Part shown: positions 8,772 through 18,561 of the stretch, piece after piece
How the letters are laid out: every line of letters starts with the position of its first letter
Numbering within the stretch: position 1 is the stretch's first letter
From: Gilliamella apicola
Lineage (GTDB): Bacteria > Pseudomonadota > Gammaproteobacteria > Enterobacterales > Orbaceae
DNA length: 64,000 bases
NCBI RefSeq assembly: GCF_000599985.1
Contig: NZ_CP007445.1
Span: 2,294,001 to 2,358,000 of the forward strand
Direction: 5' to 3'
The notes under the pieces: generated by a model
Databases searched by the model: none
What the model was told of the DNA's origin: nothing
Seen by the model: the letters and a program-made list of their open reading frames with translations, nothing else
Made by a program: the position numbers and the translations under genes

Positions 8772-9330
8772 TATTTATTAAAGAGTGAATTGAGATTATT
8801 ATTGACTAGATACCTACAACCATTTATTTCTGCAAACTTTAAGTTATATTTTACATTTCTTAAAATGTTTAATGAAGCGCCACATACCCCAACAAAAACT
8901 TATAGTCAAAAATGAAAGTAAAGATGAAATCAAAAAGAGTAACAAACCCTCAGTTATACTAATAGGCCACTTAAATATTAAGACAAATGCAAACATAACA
9001 ATATTTAAAATAATAAAAGAAACCCAGAATAGTTTGCTTTTAAAAGTACTTTTTGACCATCCTAATTCCAGCATATCTTCAGAAAATACATGAATGAAAC
9101 CACTTGCAATGTAACCAAAAAAGTAACCAAAAACTTCGCCTAGCATATGATAAAATTATAATTACAGTACATAGAAGCATTATAATAAATAATTTCACGA
9201 TAACAATATTTTTGTTATATTATTTAGCAAACTTCATTAAATTAAACCTAAAGATTGTAATGTTAAAAATATTCAATACATTAACTCGAGAAAAAGAAAC
9301 TTTTAAATCAATTCATCCCAATAAAATTGG
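8772..9330. repeat. Tandem duplication, right unit (small membrane gene plus intact cysS head)
   Basis: Right copy of the duplication described at 8215-8757. It contains the leftward small membrane gene copy 2, the shared divergent promoter region and the start of functional cysS. The shared intergenic segment holds a palindrome ATAACAA-5-TTGTTAT (9200-9218, copied at 8623-8641) that may be a regulatory site. Confidence 0.9.
8844..9146 (-). CDS. Small two-helix membrane protein, copy 2
   Basis: A 100-residue protein of unknown function and a paralogue of the product of 8291-8569. Hydrophobic segments lie at about 40-60 and 66-88, joined by the shared LIFKWPI motif; the C-terminus is basic ([10 protein letters not shown]). 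The N-terminal 35 residues differ from copy 1 in sequence and length. The stop and start positions keep the same spacing to the cysS promoter as in copy 1 (577-base offset). Retention of an open frame in both copies despite heavy divergence argues for protein-level function. Confidence 0.6.
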   Translation of the reverse strand: MLGEVFGYFFGYIASGFIHVFSEDMLELGWSKSTFKSKLFWVSFIILNIVMFAFVLIFKWPISITEGLLLFLISSLLSFLTISFCWGMWRFIKHFKKCKI

Positions 9331-10651
9331 ATTATATGTTTGTGGTGTTACTATTTATGACCTCTGTCATATTGGTCATGGTCGCACCTTTGTTGCATTT
9401 GATGTTGTAACACGTTATTTGCGCTTTTTAGGTTATCAACTAACTTATGTGCGTAATATCACCGATGTGGATGACAAAATTATAAAACGCGCTCTAGAAA
9501 ACGGTGAAACTTGTGAACAACTAACTGAACGTATGTTACAAGAAATGTATGCGGATTTTGATGCGTTAAATATTAAGCGCCCTGATGTCGAACCTCGCGC
9601 TACACAGCAAATGCCACAGATTATTCAATTAATAGAAGAATTAATTGCAAAAGATCATGCTTATATTGCTGATAATGGTGATGTAATGTTTTCAGTCGAT
9701 AGTGATCCCAATTACGGTATTTTGTCGCGTCAAAATTTGGAGCAACTTCAGGCTGGTGCACGCGTTGATGTGGTTGATGTTAAACGTAATCCAATGGATT
9801 TTGTACTTTGGAAGATGTCAAAACCTAACGAGCCTAACTGGGATTCACCATGGGGCAAAGGACGCCCAGGTTGGCATATTGAATGTTCTGCGATGAACAG
9901 TTTTCAATTAGGTAATCACTTTGATATTCATGGCGGAGGGTCAGATCTAATGTTTCCTCATCATGAAAATGAAATTGCTCAATCTACATGTGCCCATGAT
10001 GGACAATATGTTAATTATTGGATGCATTCAGGTATGGTGATGATAGACCAAGAAAAGATGTCAAAATCACTTAATAATTTTTTCACTATTCGCGATGTAT
10101 TAAAACACTATGATGCTGAAACTGTCCGTTACTTTTTATTATCGGGTCATTATCGTAGTCAGCTTAATTACAGTGAGGAAAATTTAAAACAAGCAAGAAT
10201 GGCTTTAGAACGCCTTTATACAGCACTTCGTGATACTGATGCAGATTATCCATATACTACAAAAGAGAGTGATTATTACCGTCAATTCTGTAATGCGATG
10301 AACGATGACTTCAATACTCCTGAAGCTTATTCAACCTTATTTGACTTAGCCCGAGAAATCAATAAAGCTAAAGCTGATAACGATATGTCATTTGCCAACA
10401 AATTAGCGGCTGAATTACGTTATTTAGCAGCCGTACTTGGTCTACTTGAACAAGATCCAATAAAATTCTTACAAGGTAATCAGCAAGATGACGCCGATGC
10501 AGAATTAATTGAAGCATTAATAAAACAACGTAATGAAGCTCGTGCTAGCAAAAATTGGGCTCAAGCTGATGAAGCGCGTGATAAACTTAACGCAATGAAT
10601 ATTGTGTTGGAGGATGGGGCAAATGGTACAACTTGGCGGAAAAAAAGTTAA
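9260..10651 (+). CDS. cysS: Cysteinyl-tRNA synthetase
   Basis: Charges tRNA-Cys. The product from the ATG at 9260 has 463 residues (E. coli 461). Visible are zinc ligand Cys28 in YVCGVT, the HIGH motif at 37-40, the zinc-site segment WHIECSAM, the [18 protein letters not shown] block and the KMSKS loop ([11 protein letters not shown], about 266). The C-terminal DALR and anticodon-binding parts follow. The open frame runs upstream to 9104 but those codons are AT-rich non-coding sequence, and 9260 gives the conserved start. Its first 71 bases are duplicated upstream. Confidence 0.98.
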   Translation: MLKIFNTLTREKETFKSIHPNKIGLYVCGVTIYDLCHIGHGRTFVAFDVVTRYLRFLGYQLTYVRNITDVDDKIIKRALENGETCEQLTERMLQEMYADFDALNIKRPDVEPRATQQMPQIIQLIEELIAKDHAYIADNGDVMFSVDSDPNYGILSRQNLEQLQAGARVDVVDVKRNPMDFVLWKMSKPNEPNWDSPWGKGRPGWHIECSAMNSFQLGNHFDIHGGGSDLMFPHHENEIAQSTCAHDGQYVNYWMHSGMVMIDQEKMSKSLNNFFTIRDVLKHYDAETVRYFLLSGHYRSQLNYSEENLKQARMALERLYTALRDTDADYPYTTKESDYYRQFCNAMNDDFNTPEAYSTLFDLAREINKAKADNDMSFANKLAAELRYLAAVLGLLEQDPIKFLQGNQQDDADAELIEALIKQRNEARASKNWAQADEARDKLNAMNIVLEDGANGTTWRKKS

Positions 10652-10690
10652 TCCATTAAATTAACCTTATCATAATTGATTATTATTCAA

Positions 10691-10725
10691 AAATACCCAC
10701 TCTTTTGTGGGTATTTATTTTTATT
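10691..10725. terminator. Bidirectional terminator between cysS and trmJ
   Basis: AAATACCCAC (10691-10700) and GTGGGTATTT (10707-10716) with a T-rich tail on the plus strand and A-rich flank on the left, serving the convergent genes cysS and trmJ. Confidence 0.85.
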
Positions 10726-10733
10726 TCTAGGAA

Positions 10734-11471
10734 TTAGAATTTTTTATCAATCGACGTTAAAATACCACGTAAAATATTCAGTTCTTGCTGTTCAATACGT
10801 GCCCGAGTAAATAATCTTCGCAAACGTCCCATAATTTGACCTGGGTGATTAGCATTTATAAATTCTGTTTGCAATAAAGTTTGCTCTAAATGCTGATAAA
10901 AACGCTCAACATCGATATCTTTAGGGTACTCGCTTGTATGCGTATTTAAATTTGCTGGCTCTGATTGATTATCTTGAAAGTTTAGCATTGACATGCGAAT
11001 TTCATAACATAATACTTGTACTGACATAGCAAGATTCAAAGAACTATATTGAGGGTTAGCAGGAATACCAACATGAAAATGGCACTTTTGCAATTCATCA
11101 TTAGTTAAACCCACTCTTTCACGACCAAATACTAACGCAACTTGGGCATTAACGGCCTCCTCAATGATTTTATCACCGCACTCTTTTGGTGTTAAATTAG
11201 GCCATTGTAAGGTACGAGGACGAGCACTAGTACCTATCACAAGTGAACAATTAGCAATTGCCTCTTCTAAAGATGAAAAAACTACTGCATTTTTAATAAT
11301 ATCACTAGCACCTGCCGCTAATGAAATTGATTGAGAGTCAGGTTTTATCACTGGATTGACTAAGCAAAGATTGGATAAACCCATAGTTTTCATTGCTCTA
11401 GCGGCAGACCCCATATTACCCGTGTGGGACGTTTCAACCAAAACAATCTTAACATTGTCTAAATAGCTCAC
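10734..11471 (-). CDS. trmJ: tRNA (cytidine/uridine-2'-O)-methyltransferase TrmJ
   Basis: SPOUT-class enzyme that 2'-O-methylates position 32 of several tRNAs. The 245 residues align with E. coli Trm[24 protein letters not shown] at the N-terminus, then [15 protein letters not shown] and [11 protein letters not shown], the motifs that form the SAM-binding knot, and a C-terminal extension with ENHPGQ-like [20 protein letters not shown]. In E. coli it sits near iscR; here it is alone and convergent with cysS. Confidence 0.96.
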   Translation of the reverse strand: MSYLDNVKIVLVETSHTGNMGSAARAMKTMGLSNLCLVNPVIKPDSQSISLAAGASDIIKNAVVFSSLEEAIANCSLVIGTSARPRTLQWPNLTPKECGDKIIEEAVNAQVALVFGRERVGLTNDELQKCHFHVGIPANPQYSSLNLAMSVQVLCYEIRMSMLNFQDNQSEPANLNTHTSEYPKDIDVERFYQHLEQTLLQTEFINANHPGQIMGRLRRLFTRARIEQQELNILRGILTSIDKKF

Positions 11472-11720
11472 ATCTTCCTCATTAAAAGATCTTATAGAAA
11501 TAGTATTTAGCTACAGTATATAGTAAAGCGATGCAAAATGCAGGTTCATAGCCATATAGTCATAAAATACATGATTAATAAAATCTTTTTTTTAGATTTA
11601 AATCACAAAAACTCATGTTAATAGCAAAGTTCTTATTGACGAAATAAAAATAATTTGCCAATGTATTAATGGAAGCTAAAAAAATCAACTTAGTTGTTTG
11701 AAATTATAAAGGAGGTCGAT

Positions 11721-12053
11721 ATGGCTTTAAGTATTACCAGTAAACAAATGGATATTACCCCTGCAATTCGTAGTTATTTAGAAGATAAATTTTCGAAGTT
11801 GGATAAGTGGAGAGCGCTGTTAATCAATCCTCATTTTATATTATCTAAAGAACCAGATGGATTTATCATTGATGCAACAATTGCCACAAAAGGAACTCCA
11901 CTTGTTGCGTCTGCAAAGCATATTGATATGTATGCGGCTATTAACGATCTTATTGGTAAACTTGAAAAACAATTGAATAAAATTCAACATAAAGGTGAAG
12001 CCCGTCGAGCAACGGAAAGTATTAAAGGAGCAATTCTTGAAGAAGAAATTTAA
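11721..12053 (+). CDS. raiA: Ribosome-associated inhibitor / hibernation factor RaiA
   Basis: Binds the 30S subunit and blocks translation in stationary phase or cold shock. The 110-residue product matches E. coli RaiA (YfiA): [32 protein letters not shown], and [13 protein letters not shown]. The ATG at 11721 has a near-perfect AAAGGAGGT ribosome site seven bases upstream and gives the conserved start; the frame is open from a TTG at 11694, which is not needed. It precedes pheA exactly as in E. coli. Confidence 0.96.
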   Translation: MALSITSKQMDITPAIRSYLEDKFSKLDKWRALLINPHFILSKEPDGFIIDATIATKGTPLVASAKHIDMYAAINDLIGKLEKQLNKIQHKGEARRATESIKGAILEEEI

Positions 12054-12078
12054 TAAATAAATCATTCTATTTTATTTA

Positions 12079-12111
12079 AAAGGTACTACTTTATGTAGTG
12101 CTTTTTTTTTT
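12079..12111 (+). terminator. Terminator between raiA and pheA
   Basis: A stem AAGGTACTAC / GTAGTGCTTT (with G-T pairs) runs into a run of about ten Ts at 12102-12111. It ends the raiA transcript. In E. coli this gap holds the pheL attenuator; no Phe-rich leader peptide is apparent here. A TATAAT at 12118-12123 just after it could be the pheA -10 element. Confidence 0.8.
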
Positions 12112-12155
12112 GCTTGTTATAATAACATCAATCTTTTTTAAAATATCGAATAAAA

Positions 12156-13307
12156 ATGACTACAAATCCTTTATTACCTTTACGCGATAAAATTAACGAG
12201 CTTGATAAAGCGCTATTAGAACTTGTAGCTAAACGTCGTGAACTTTCGACACAAGTAATAAATACTAAAATTAAGGCAAACATTCCTGTACGTGACATTC
12301 AGCGTGAACGTTCCTTGGTTAAATCATTAATTGAACAGGGCAAAAACTATCATCTCGATGATATTTTTATCAAACGGTTATATCAAATAATTATCGAAGA
12401 TTCTGTACTTTTACAACAAAAAATTCTACAAGAAAAACTGAATCATGGCACTATCAAAACAGCTAAAATTGCTTTTTTAGGGCCAATGGGATCTTATTCT
12501 CATTCGGCTGCTCGCCGCTACGCTAGTGCTCATTTAGAACAGATAGTTGAATCAAGTTGTAGTAATTTTAAAGATGTTTTTGAACAATTAGATAAAGGCG
12601 TTGTTGATTATGGTGTTGTACCAATCGAAAACTCCAGTTCTGGATCCATTAACGAAGTTTATGATTTACTACAAAAAACGAATTTGCATATTATCGGAGA
12701 GTTATCACTACCGATTGATCACTGTATTTTGGCACTCCCAAACGCTCAATTAGATCAAATTGACACCGTCTATAGTCACCCACAACCATTCCAACAATGT
12801 TCTCACTTTTTGGAAGGATACCCGCATTGGAAGATTGTCTTTTGTGATAGTACCTCATCAGCAATGGAAATGGTTGCTAAGTCAAACAAAACTAATTTTG
12901 CAGCTATGGGTAATAAAGATGGTGGTGAACTTTATGGATTACAAGTTCTTGAACATAGTTTTGCTAATCAAAAAGAGAATATAACGCGATTTATAGTGTT
13001 ATCTCGTGATCCAGTTCATGTATCTGATCAAATCCCAGCTAAAACTACAATATTGATGAAAACAGGTCAGCAAGCAGGCGCTCTCGTTGATGCCCTTTCT
13101 GTGTTACGTAATCATAACATTGTCATGACTAAACTTGAATCTCGTCCAATTCATGGTACTCCATGGGAAGAGATGTTTTATATTGATCTACAAGGCAATC
13201 TTTATTCTGACGAAATGCAAAACGCATTAAAACAGTTAGCTAAAATTACCTTATACACAAAAGTATTGGGCTGTTATCCAAATGACTCAATTACTGCTGT
13301 AATGTAA
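12156..13307 (+). CDS. pheA: Bifunctional chorismate mutase / prephenate dehydratase
   Basis: Catalyses chorismate to prephenate to phenylpyruvate in phenylalanine synthesis. Domains of the 383-residue protein in order: AroQ chorismate mutase (about 5-95), prephenate dehydratase (about 104-285, with GPMGSYSH and [19 protein letters not shown]) and a C-terminal ACT domain (about 297-375) containing the ESRP motif that binds phenylalanine. The stop overlaps the mutY start (TAATG), so the two are probably co-translated. Confidence 0.97.
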   Translation: MTTNPLLPLRDKINELDKALLELVAKRRELSTQVINTKIKANIPVRDIQRERSLVKSLIEQGKNYHLDDIFIKRLYQIIIEDSVLLQQKILQEKLNHGTIKTAKIAFLGPMGSYSHSAARRYASAHLEQIVESSCSNFKDVFEQLDKGVVDYGVVPIENSSSGSINEVYDLLQKTNLHIIGELSLPIDHCILALPNAQLDQIDTVYSHPQPFQQCSHFLEGYPHWKIVFCDSTSSAMEMVAKSNKTNFAAMGNKDGGELYGLQVLEHSFANQKENITRFIVLSRDPVHVSDQIPAKTTILMKTGQQAGALVDALSVLRNHNIVMTKLESRPIHGTPWEEMFYIDLQGNLYSDEMQNALKQLAKITLYTKVLGCYPNDSITAVM

Positions 13308-14353
13308 TGCGGGTAACAATGCCTTCCTTTGCAAAGTCTGTATTAAAATGGTATGAACAGTACGGCAGAAAAACACTACCATGGCAGATTGAGAAAACGC
13401 CTTATCATGTATGGTTATCAGAAGTAATGTTGCAACAGACACAAGTTGCAACTGTTATCCCCTATTTTAACCATTTTATTAAACTATTTCCTAAAATAAC
13501 GGATTTAGCAAAAGCACCTATTGATGATGTATTGCATCTTTGGACGGGGCTTGGTTATTATGCTCGTGCTCGTAACTTACACAAAGCCGCACAAGTTATT
13601 AATAATAAGTTTAATGGGCTATTTCCAACCAAATTTGAGGATGTCATTGCATTACCAGGAATTGGTCGTTCAACAGCTGGAGCAATTTTATCACTTTCAC
13701 AAAATCAACATTACCCAATTTTAGATGGTAATGTAAAGCGAGTTTTAACACGATATTTTGCCGTTGAAGGATGGCCTGGTAATAAAACTATCGAAGATAA
13801 ACTTTGGCAGTTAAGTGAACAAGTTACGCCTAAACAAAATATTGCCAAATTTAATCAAGCAATGATGGATATTGGCGCGATGGTTTGTACTCGTACAAAA
13901 CCTAAGTGCACACAGTGCCCATTGCATGAAGATTGTATTGCTTATAAAGCAGAAAGTTGGCAACAATATCCAACTCCAAAACCTAAAACAAACAAGCCAG
14001 AAAAAACGGCTTATTTTTTAATGTTAGAATATAATCGCGCCATTTGGTTAGAAAAAAGACCACCAACAGGTATATGGGGAGGCTTATATTGCCTACCAGA
14101 ATTTTTAAGCGAGCAAGAGCTAAAAGATTGGTTAGAAAAAAAAGGAATAGTATCAACTGAACCTAAACCATTAAACTCGTTCAGACATACATTTAGCCAT
14201 TTTCATTTAAATATTGTTCCAATTTATTGTGTTATTAGCAATTTCACAAAATGTTGGGATGAATCTTCTGGCTATTGGTATAAACTCGAATCAGATAATG
14301 CCAAAATAGGACTTGCTACACCAGTATATAACTTACTAAAACAATCTGCTTAA
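13307..14353 (+). CDS. mutY: A/G-specific adenine glycosylase
   Basis: Removes adenine mispaired with 8-oxoguanine. Of 348 residues, the N-terminal half is the helix-hairpin-helix glycosylase ([13 protein letters not shown] with the catalytic glutamate; [14 protein letters not shown]; the aspartate in [10 protein letters not shown]) followed by a 4Fe-4S cluster loop with Cys spacing C-x6-C-x2-C-x5-C. The C-terminal third is a Nudix-like 8-oxoG recognition domain ([10 protein letters not shown]). The ATG shares one base with the pheA stop; a second ATG at 13319 is also possible. Coupling to pheA instead of yggX is unusual. Confidence 0.96.
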   Translation: MRVTMPSFAKSVLKWYEQYGRKTLPWQIEKTPYHVWLSEVMLQQTQVATVIPYFNHFIKLFPKITDLAKAPIDDVLHLWTGLGYYARARNLHKAAQVINNKFNGLFPTKFEDVIALPGIGRSTAGAILSLSQNQHYPILDGNVKRVLTRYFAVEGWPGNKTIEDKLWQLSEQVTPKQNIAKFNQAMMDIGAMVCTRTKPKCTQCPLHEDCIAYKAESWQQYPTPKPKTNKPEKTAYFLMLEYNRAIWLEKRPPTGIWGGLYCLPEFLSEQELKDWLEKKGIVSTEPKPLNSFRHTFSHFHLNIVPIYCVISNFTKCWDESSGYWYKLESDNAKIGLATPVYNLLKQSA

Positions 14354-14426
14354 AATTACTAACAAGTAAAAGCATTCTTATTTTTAATATATAATTTATT
14401 ATTATTTTTATGTAACATTCATTTTT

Positions 14427-15605
14427 ATGAACAGTAAACAATCTCAAGATTTATCAAATTGGTTAGTTTTTTTAATGGCATTTGCTATTGGAGTAACTAT
14501 TGCTAGCAACTATTATGCTCAACCACTACTACATTCAATTACTCATGATTTAAATATTGCTGTTGAGCATGCTGGCTCAATCATAATGGCAGCGCAGTTT
14601 AGTTATGCTGTTGGTCTACTTTTTATTACACCTCTTGGTGATAAATTTGAACGAAAACATTTAATTATTATTTTAATGGTGTTATCCACCTGTGGGCTTA
14701 TTGTCAGCGCTTTATCAAAGAATTTATGGATGTTAATAATAGGTACATCCATGACAGGACTATTTTCAACCGTTGCGCAGGTTTTAATCCCTTTTGCTGC
14801 TACCTTAGCAAAACCTGAACAGCGAGGTAAAATCGTTGGTACTTTAATGAGTGGAATGTTACTAGGGATTTTATTAGGTAGAGCTTTTGCTGGTGCTATT
14901 TCAACTATCGCCGATTGGCATTACGTATATTGGATTGCAACAGGTATCATGGTTATTGTTACGCTGTTACTTTCGATTTCACTTCCGACTTACCGTAGTA
15001 CAATCAATATCAATTACTTTCAACTGTTGTGGTCAATTAGCTCATTATACAAACAAGAACCCATCCTCAGAATTCGTTCATTATTAGCAGTTATATCATT
15101 TGCACTGTTTTCTTTATTATGGACACCTCTTGCCTTTTTATTAAGCAATGATCCTTATCACTACTCAGATTTTATTATTGGCCTTTTTGGAATTGCTGGA
15201 GCAGCTGGTGCATTGGGTTCGCCTATAGTGGGTAAATTATCAGACAAAGGTAAAGGCTGGCTTGCTACCACAATAGGATTGTGTTTGTTATTATTATCAT
15301 GGTTACCACTTTCATTCGCACAGTGCTCAATCATTGCTTTAATTTTAGGTGTCGTTATATTAGATTTTTCAGTACAAGTTACGCATGTTTCAAATATGAG
15401 TGCAATTTATCAAATAAGACCAGAAGCTCGTAGCAGAATGAATACTGGTTACATGGTATGTTATTTTATTGGTGGTATGCTTGGTTCTGTCGGTTCAACC
15501 TACTTATTTAGCCATTATGGTTGGATAGCAATTGTAGTATCAGGAACAATATTGGGGTTAATGGGTATCATTTGTTGGCTATTTTATACTAAAACGTATA
15601 GTTAA
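14427..15605 (+). CDS. MFS transporter (drug/metabolite exporter type)
   Basis: A 392-residue major facilitator protein with about twelve hydrophobic helices. The N-terminal NYYAQPLLHSI segment is typical of a DHA1-like subgroup of proton-driven exporters, and the loop between helices 2 and 3 reads PLGDKFERKHLI, the MFS signature. The substrate cannot be inferred. It stands alone between mutY and a flavin reductase. The last 25 bases of the gene plus 15 downstream bases recur almost unchanged at 49681-49720 (see findings). Confidence 0.85.
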   Translation: MNSKQSQDLSNWLVFLMAFAIGVTIASNYYAQPLLHSITHDLNIAVEHAGSIIMAAQFSYAVGLLFITPLGDKFERKHLIIILMVLSTCGLIVSALSKNLWMLIIGTSMTGLFSTVAQVLIPFAATLAKPEQRGKIVGTLMSGMLLGILLGRAFAGAISTIADWHYVYWIATGIMVIVTLLLSISLPTYRSTININYFQLLWSISSLYKQEPILRIRSLLAVISFALFSLLWTPLAFLLSNDPYHYSDFIIGLFGIAGAAGALGSPIVGKLSDKGKGWLATTIGLCLLLLSWLPLSFAQCSIIALILGVVILDFSVQVTHVSNMSAIYQIRPEARSRMNTGYMVCYFIGGMLGSVGSTYLFSHYGWIAIVVSGTILGLMGIICWLFYTKTYS

Positions 15606-15919
15606 TCTGAAACTTTTTTACAAATTAATTGATAATTAACTTATTGTTCATTTTCTATCTATAAATACAAGTAAATAATTATTCCTCAACAAAAAACTAT
15701 TAGGCAATAAGGAACAAATAGAACTAATAATAAAAACTTCTTTTCGAATAAATAAACAAAGAATCGTGCTATCATATTTTTAAGCATAGTTGCTCTTGCA
15801 TTTTACTCATTGAAAATAATGAATAATTCTAAACTCAATTGAATTAAGATGTTGATATTTACTTTTACTGACGAATAAACTAATTTAGTATTTTTATTAA
15901 GTTACTCAAGGAGTCATTT
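15606..15919. other. AT-rich intergenic region before the flavin reductase gene
   Basis: No gene, tRNA or clear hairpin terminator is seen in these 314 bases. A good ribosome site (AAGGAGTCATTT) closes it before the next start codon. Confidence 0.5.
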
Positions 15920-16960
15920 ATGGCTAAAATTTCCTTTCTCAATACTCCCTTTAGTATCAAAAATTTATCACTCAAAAACCGCATTGTTATGCCTCCTATG
16001 TGCCAATATCAGGCTACCGACGGAATGCCTAATGATTGGCATTTTGTTCACTATGTATCTCGAGCAATTGGAGGTGTAGGTTTAATTATAGTTGAAATGA
16101 CAAATGTTGCACCTAATGGTCGTATTTCGCCAAATTGTCTTGGGTTATGGAATGATGAGCAGCGTGATCAATTTAAACGAATTGTTGATGCTGTACATGC
16201 TCAAAATGGTAAAATTGCTATCCAAATTGCTCATGCTGGTCGTAAAGCTTTAGGTGCTTCCGATGTTGTCTCTTGTTCACCTATTCTTTACGATGGTTCA
16301 AATGAAGCTAATCAAAAATGGCAATATCAAATGCCAAGAGAATTATCAAAAGATGAAATTATTGATATCATTCATAAATTTAAAGAATCAACAAAACGGG
16401 CTGTTGAAGCAGGTTTTGACGCCATTGAAATTCATGGTGCTCATGGATATTTAATTCATCAGTTCAGCTCACCAAAAACTAATCACAGAACCGATGAATA
16501 TGGCCAAGATAAATTATTATTTGGTGAACAAGTCATACAAGCTGTTAAATCGGTAATGCCTAGTGATATGCCACTTATTATCCGTTTTTCAGCACAAGAG
16601 TATAGTAAAGATGGATATGATATAGAATATGGACGTAAAATAGCAAAACGTTTTGCTGATGCAGGCGCTGACATTTTGGATGTAAGTGGTGGTGGCGATG
16701 GGCAATTAGATCCAGCTCATACACCGCAGTTTCATGCTGGATACCAAGTATACCTAGCTCGTGCGATCAAACAAGCAATCAATTTACCTGTAATAGCTGT
16801 TGGTATGTTAGAAGATCCATACCTAGCAGATTATGTATTGAGTACTGGAGATGCTGACCTAGTAGCTATTGGGCGAGGATTATTAAACGATCCATATTGG
16901 GCATTACATCTACCATCTTCACCATTTGTACCAACATCTTATCAAGTTGCATTCAAATAA
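15920..16960 (+). CDS. namA: NADPH dehydrogenase, old yellow enzyme family (YqjM-like)
   Basis: FMN-dependent ene-reductase. The 346-residue TIM-barrel protein carries the YqjM-class features: PPMCQY with the redox-tuning cysteine near residue 27, the conserved AHAGRK segment, the substrate-binding histidine pair in EIHGAHGYLIHQFSSP, and the FMN phosphate site IAVGMLED...VAIGRGLLNDP. The physiological substrate is unknown; such enzymes reduce electrophilic alkenes and help in detoxification. The symbol follows the B. subtilis enzyme by similarity only. Confidence 0.85.
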   Translation: MAKISFLNTPFSIKNLSLKNRIVMPPMCQYQATDGMPNDWHFVHYVSRAIGGVGLIIVEMTNVAPNGRISPNCLGLWNDEQRDQFKRIVDAVHAQNGKIAIQIAHAGRKALGASDVVSCSPILYDGSNEANQKWQYQMPRELSKDEIIDIIHKFKESTKRAVEAGFDAIEIHGAHGYLIHQFSSPKTNHRTDEYGQDKLLFGEQVIQAVKSVMPSDMPLIIRFSAQEYSKDGYDIEYGRKIAKRFADAGADILDVSGGGDGQLDPAHTPQFHAGYQVYLARAIKQAINLPVIAVGMLEDPYLADYVLSTGDADLVAIGRGLLNDPYWALHLPSSPFVPTSYQVAFK

Positions 16961-16973
16961 CTCAACTATTATT

Positions 16974-17000
16974 AAATCCTGTAAAAGCATTACAGGATTT
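16974..17000. terminator. Bidirectional hairpin between namA and the ubi-type gene
   Basis: Perfect 11-bp arms AAATCCTGTAA / TTACAGGATTT with a 5-base loop between convergent genes. Flanks are A/T-rich on both sides. Confidence 0.7.
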
Positions 17001-17016
17001 AAATATTCTGATTTGA

Positions 17017-18201
17017 TCAAATATGCATTGCATATTTAATAAGTTGTTTTTTCAAGGGTGAACAATTGTCTATAGCATTCATGCCTACAGTTCTTAACGT
17101 TTTCTTCAGAACGTTATCGCCATTAAACATATCTTGAATAGTTCGCATCGCTGTTAACATAACAAATGTATCTTTACGACGAGTGAATTGGAAAGATTTC
17201 AAATTATCAGCAAGTCCAATATCCTTTTGTTTATCATGTAATTGCTTAATTGCCGAAACTAACAAAGCAGAATCTTGAAAACCTAAATTCACCCCCTGCC
17301 CAGCCAAAGGATGAATAGTATGAGCTGCATCACCAATAAGCACTGTTCGATGTTTAACAAATTGTTTGGCAAAACGCGCTTTTAGTGGGAAGACCATCCG
17401 TTGATTGATTAATTGGCATTTACCTACTTTATCGCCGGTTAATTTAAACAGTTCTTGGCAGAACTCTGATTCTGTAAGCGATGTTAAAATTGTTGCTTGG
17501 TCAGGTTTAGTTGACCAGACCAAACAACTTTTATTTGCTTGCCAAAGTGGTAAAAAAGCAACAATACCATTTGGATAAAAAATTTGTTTGGCACAAGATT
17601 GATGGGGATATTGAGTTTCAACGGTTGTAATTACCGCATGATGAAGATAGTTACGTTCAAAAACTGAAATCTTTTCATGTTTACGCAACCAAGAGTGTGC
17701 ACCATCAGCGCCGATAATAAGTTTAGCTTGTAAAATAGTATTATCAGCCAATGTTAAAAAAGCATAATCGTCATTGTAACAATTATCAATGGCAGCCAAA
17801 TTAAAAATTGTTATATTGTGATTTTCTCTAACAAAGAGATATAAATAGTGAGAAATCAGATTATTTTCGATGATATAGCCAAGATTGGGATAACTATAAT
17901 CTTTTGCGTGGGCCGAAAGTTGCGCTAAGCCGTTTTTTTCCCATACGCCTATTTCGGTAAATTCCTGAACACGATGACTATTCAATAAATCATCCCAAAT
18001 GCCTATTTGAGAAAAATATCTTTGGCTAGCGCCATTAATTGCTGAAGCTCTTACACCGATTTCATTGTGTGGAAAAGATTCATTGTGATGAACCTTAGCA
18101 TCTATGATAGCTATCTTTAAATCATATTTACTAAGTGCACAAGCTGTTGCTAATCCAACTAAACCACCACCAACGATTACAATATCAAACTGAGTATTCA
18201 T
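17017..18201 (-). CDS. FAD-dependent ubiquinone-type hydroxylase (UbiF/UbiH family)
   Basis: Flavoprotein monooxygenase of the UbiH/UbiF/VisC family, which hydroxylate the ubiquinone ring. Of about 394 residues, the N-terminus has the dinucleotide motif IVGGGLVGLATA, the middle has IGADGAHSWLR, and the C-terminal part has the GDAAHTIHPLAGQGVNLGFQD FAD motif. Segments such as IGVRASAINGAS and LGYIIEN look closest to UbiF. The ATG at 18201 is preferred; a TTG three codons upstream is also possible. It lies 12 bases after a tatA/tatE gene and is probably co-transcribed with it. Confidence 0.88.
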   Translation of the reverse strand: MNTQFDIVIVGGGLVGLATACALSKYDLKIAIIDAKVHHNESFPHNEIGVRASAINGASQRYFSQIGIWDDLLNSHRVQEFTEIGVWEKNGLAQLSAHAKDYSYPNLGYIIENNLISHYLYLFVRENHNITIFNLAAIDNCYNDDYAFLTLADNTILQAKLIIGADGAHSWLRKHEKISVFERNYLHHAVITTVETQYPHQSCAKQIFYPNGIVAFLPLWQANKSCLVWSTKPDQATILTSLTESEFCQELFKLTGDKVGKCQLINQRMVFPLKARFAKQFVKHRTVLIGDAAHTIHPLAGQGVNLGFQDSALLVSAIKQLHDKQKDIGLADNLKSFQFTRRKDTFVMLTAMRTIQDMFNGDNVLKKTLRTVGMNAIDNCSPLKKQLIKYAMHI

Positions 18202-18213
18202 ACTAATCAATCA

Positions 18214-18378
18214 TTACTTATTATCTTTTTTTAATTCAATTTCATCATCATTCATCGCTTTTTTGAAGCTTTTTAATGCGAAACCAAGATCTGAACCTAA
18301 ATTACGTAATTTTTTAGTACCAAATAATAGAACGACCACAGCAAGAAACACTAAAAGGTGTGGGATACTAAATGACAT
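18214..18378 (-). CDS. tatA: Sec-independent translocase protein TatA/TatE
   Basis: A 54-residue protein with one N-terminal membrane helix ([14 protein letters not shown]) followed directly by the TatA/TatE hallmark [14 protein letters not shown], an amphipathic helix and the FKKAMNDDE hinge. E. coli TatE and TatA show the same order; this one is shorter, lacking the long acidic tail. TatA-type proteins form the pore of the twin-arginine export system. AGAGGA lies before the ATG. No tatB or tatC is in the window, and the gene runs into a ubi-type hydroxylase. Choice between tatA and tatE cannot be made from sequence. Confidence 0.92.
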   Translation of the reverse strand: MSFSIPHLLVFLAVVVLLFGTKKLRNLGSDLGFALKSFKKAMNDDEIELKKDNK

Positions 18379-18501
18379 AATAAAATCCTCTTAATTAACT
18401 ACTCTTATCTATTCAAACTTTCTTCTTAGACGTAAGTTTTAATGAGGTTTGATTATACTCTTTTTGTGAAAGGATTTCATAACTAGTTTATGAATAAAAA
18501 A

Positions 18502-18524
18502 AGACCTGTATAAAGCTATACAGG
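18502..18524 (-). terminator. Minus-strand terminator-like hairpin with no obvious gene
   Basis: CCTGTATA (18505-18512) and TATACAGG (18517-18524) form a perfect 8-bp stem; read on the minus strand it is followed by TC and a run of seven Ts. No minus-strand gene is recognisable to its right up to the repressor, so it may end a short unannotated RNA or act on plus-strand transcripts. Confidence 0.4.
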
Positions 18525-18561
18525 CCAACATGAAATATAAGGAATATAAGGAAAGAAAACA

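Noticed and set aside
8872-9093. Plus-strand frame of 73 codons overlapping the small membrane gene
   Set aside because: It lies antisense to the leftward gene whose paralogue is preserved, has no ribosome site, and is not kept in the other copy.
9104-9259. N-terminal extension of cysS by 52 codons
   Set aside because: The upstream codons are AT-rich non-coding sequence identical in the duplicated promoter unit; the conserved start is the ATG at 9260.
12090-12155. pheL-type attenuator before pheA
   Set aside because: The terminator is better explained by raiA; no short phenylalanine-rich leader frame precedes it.
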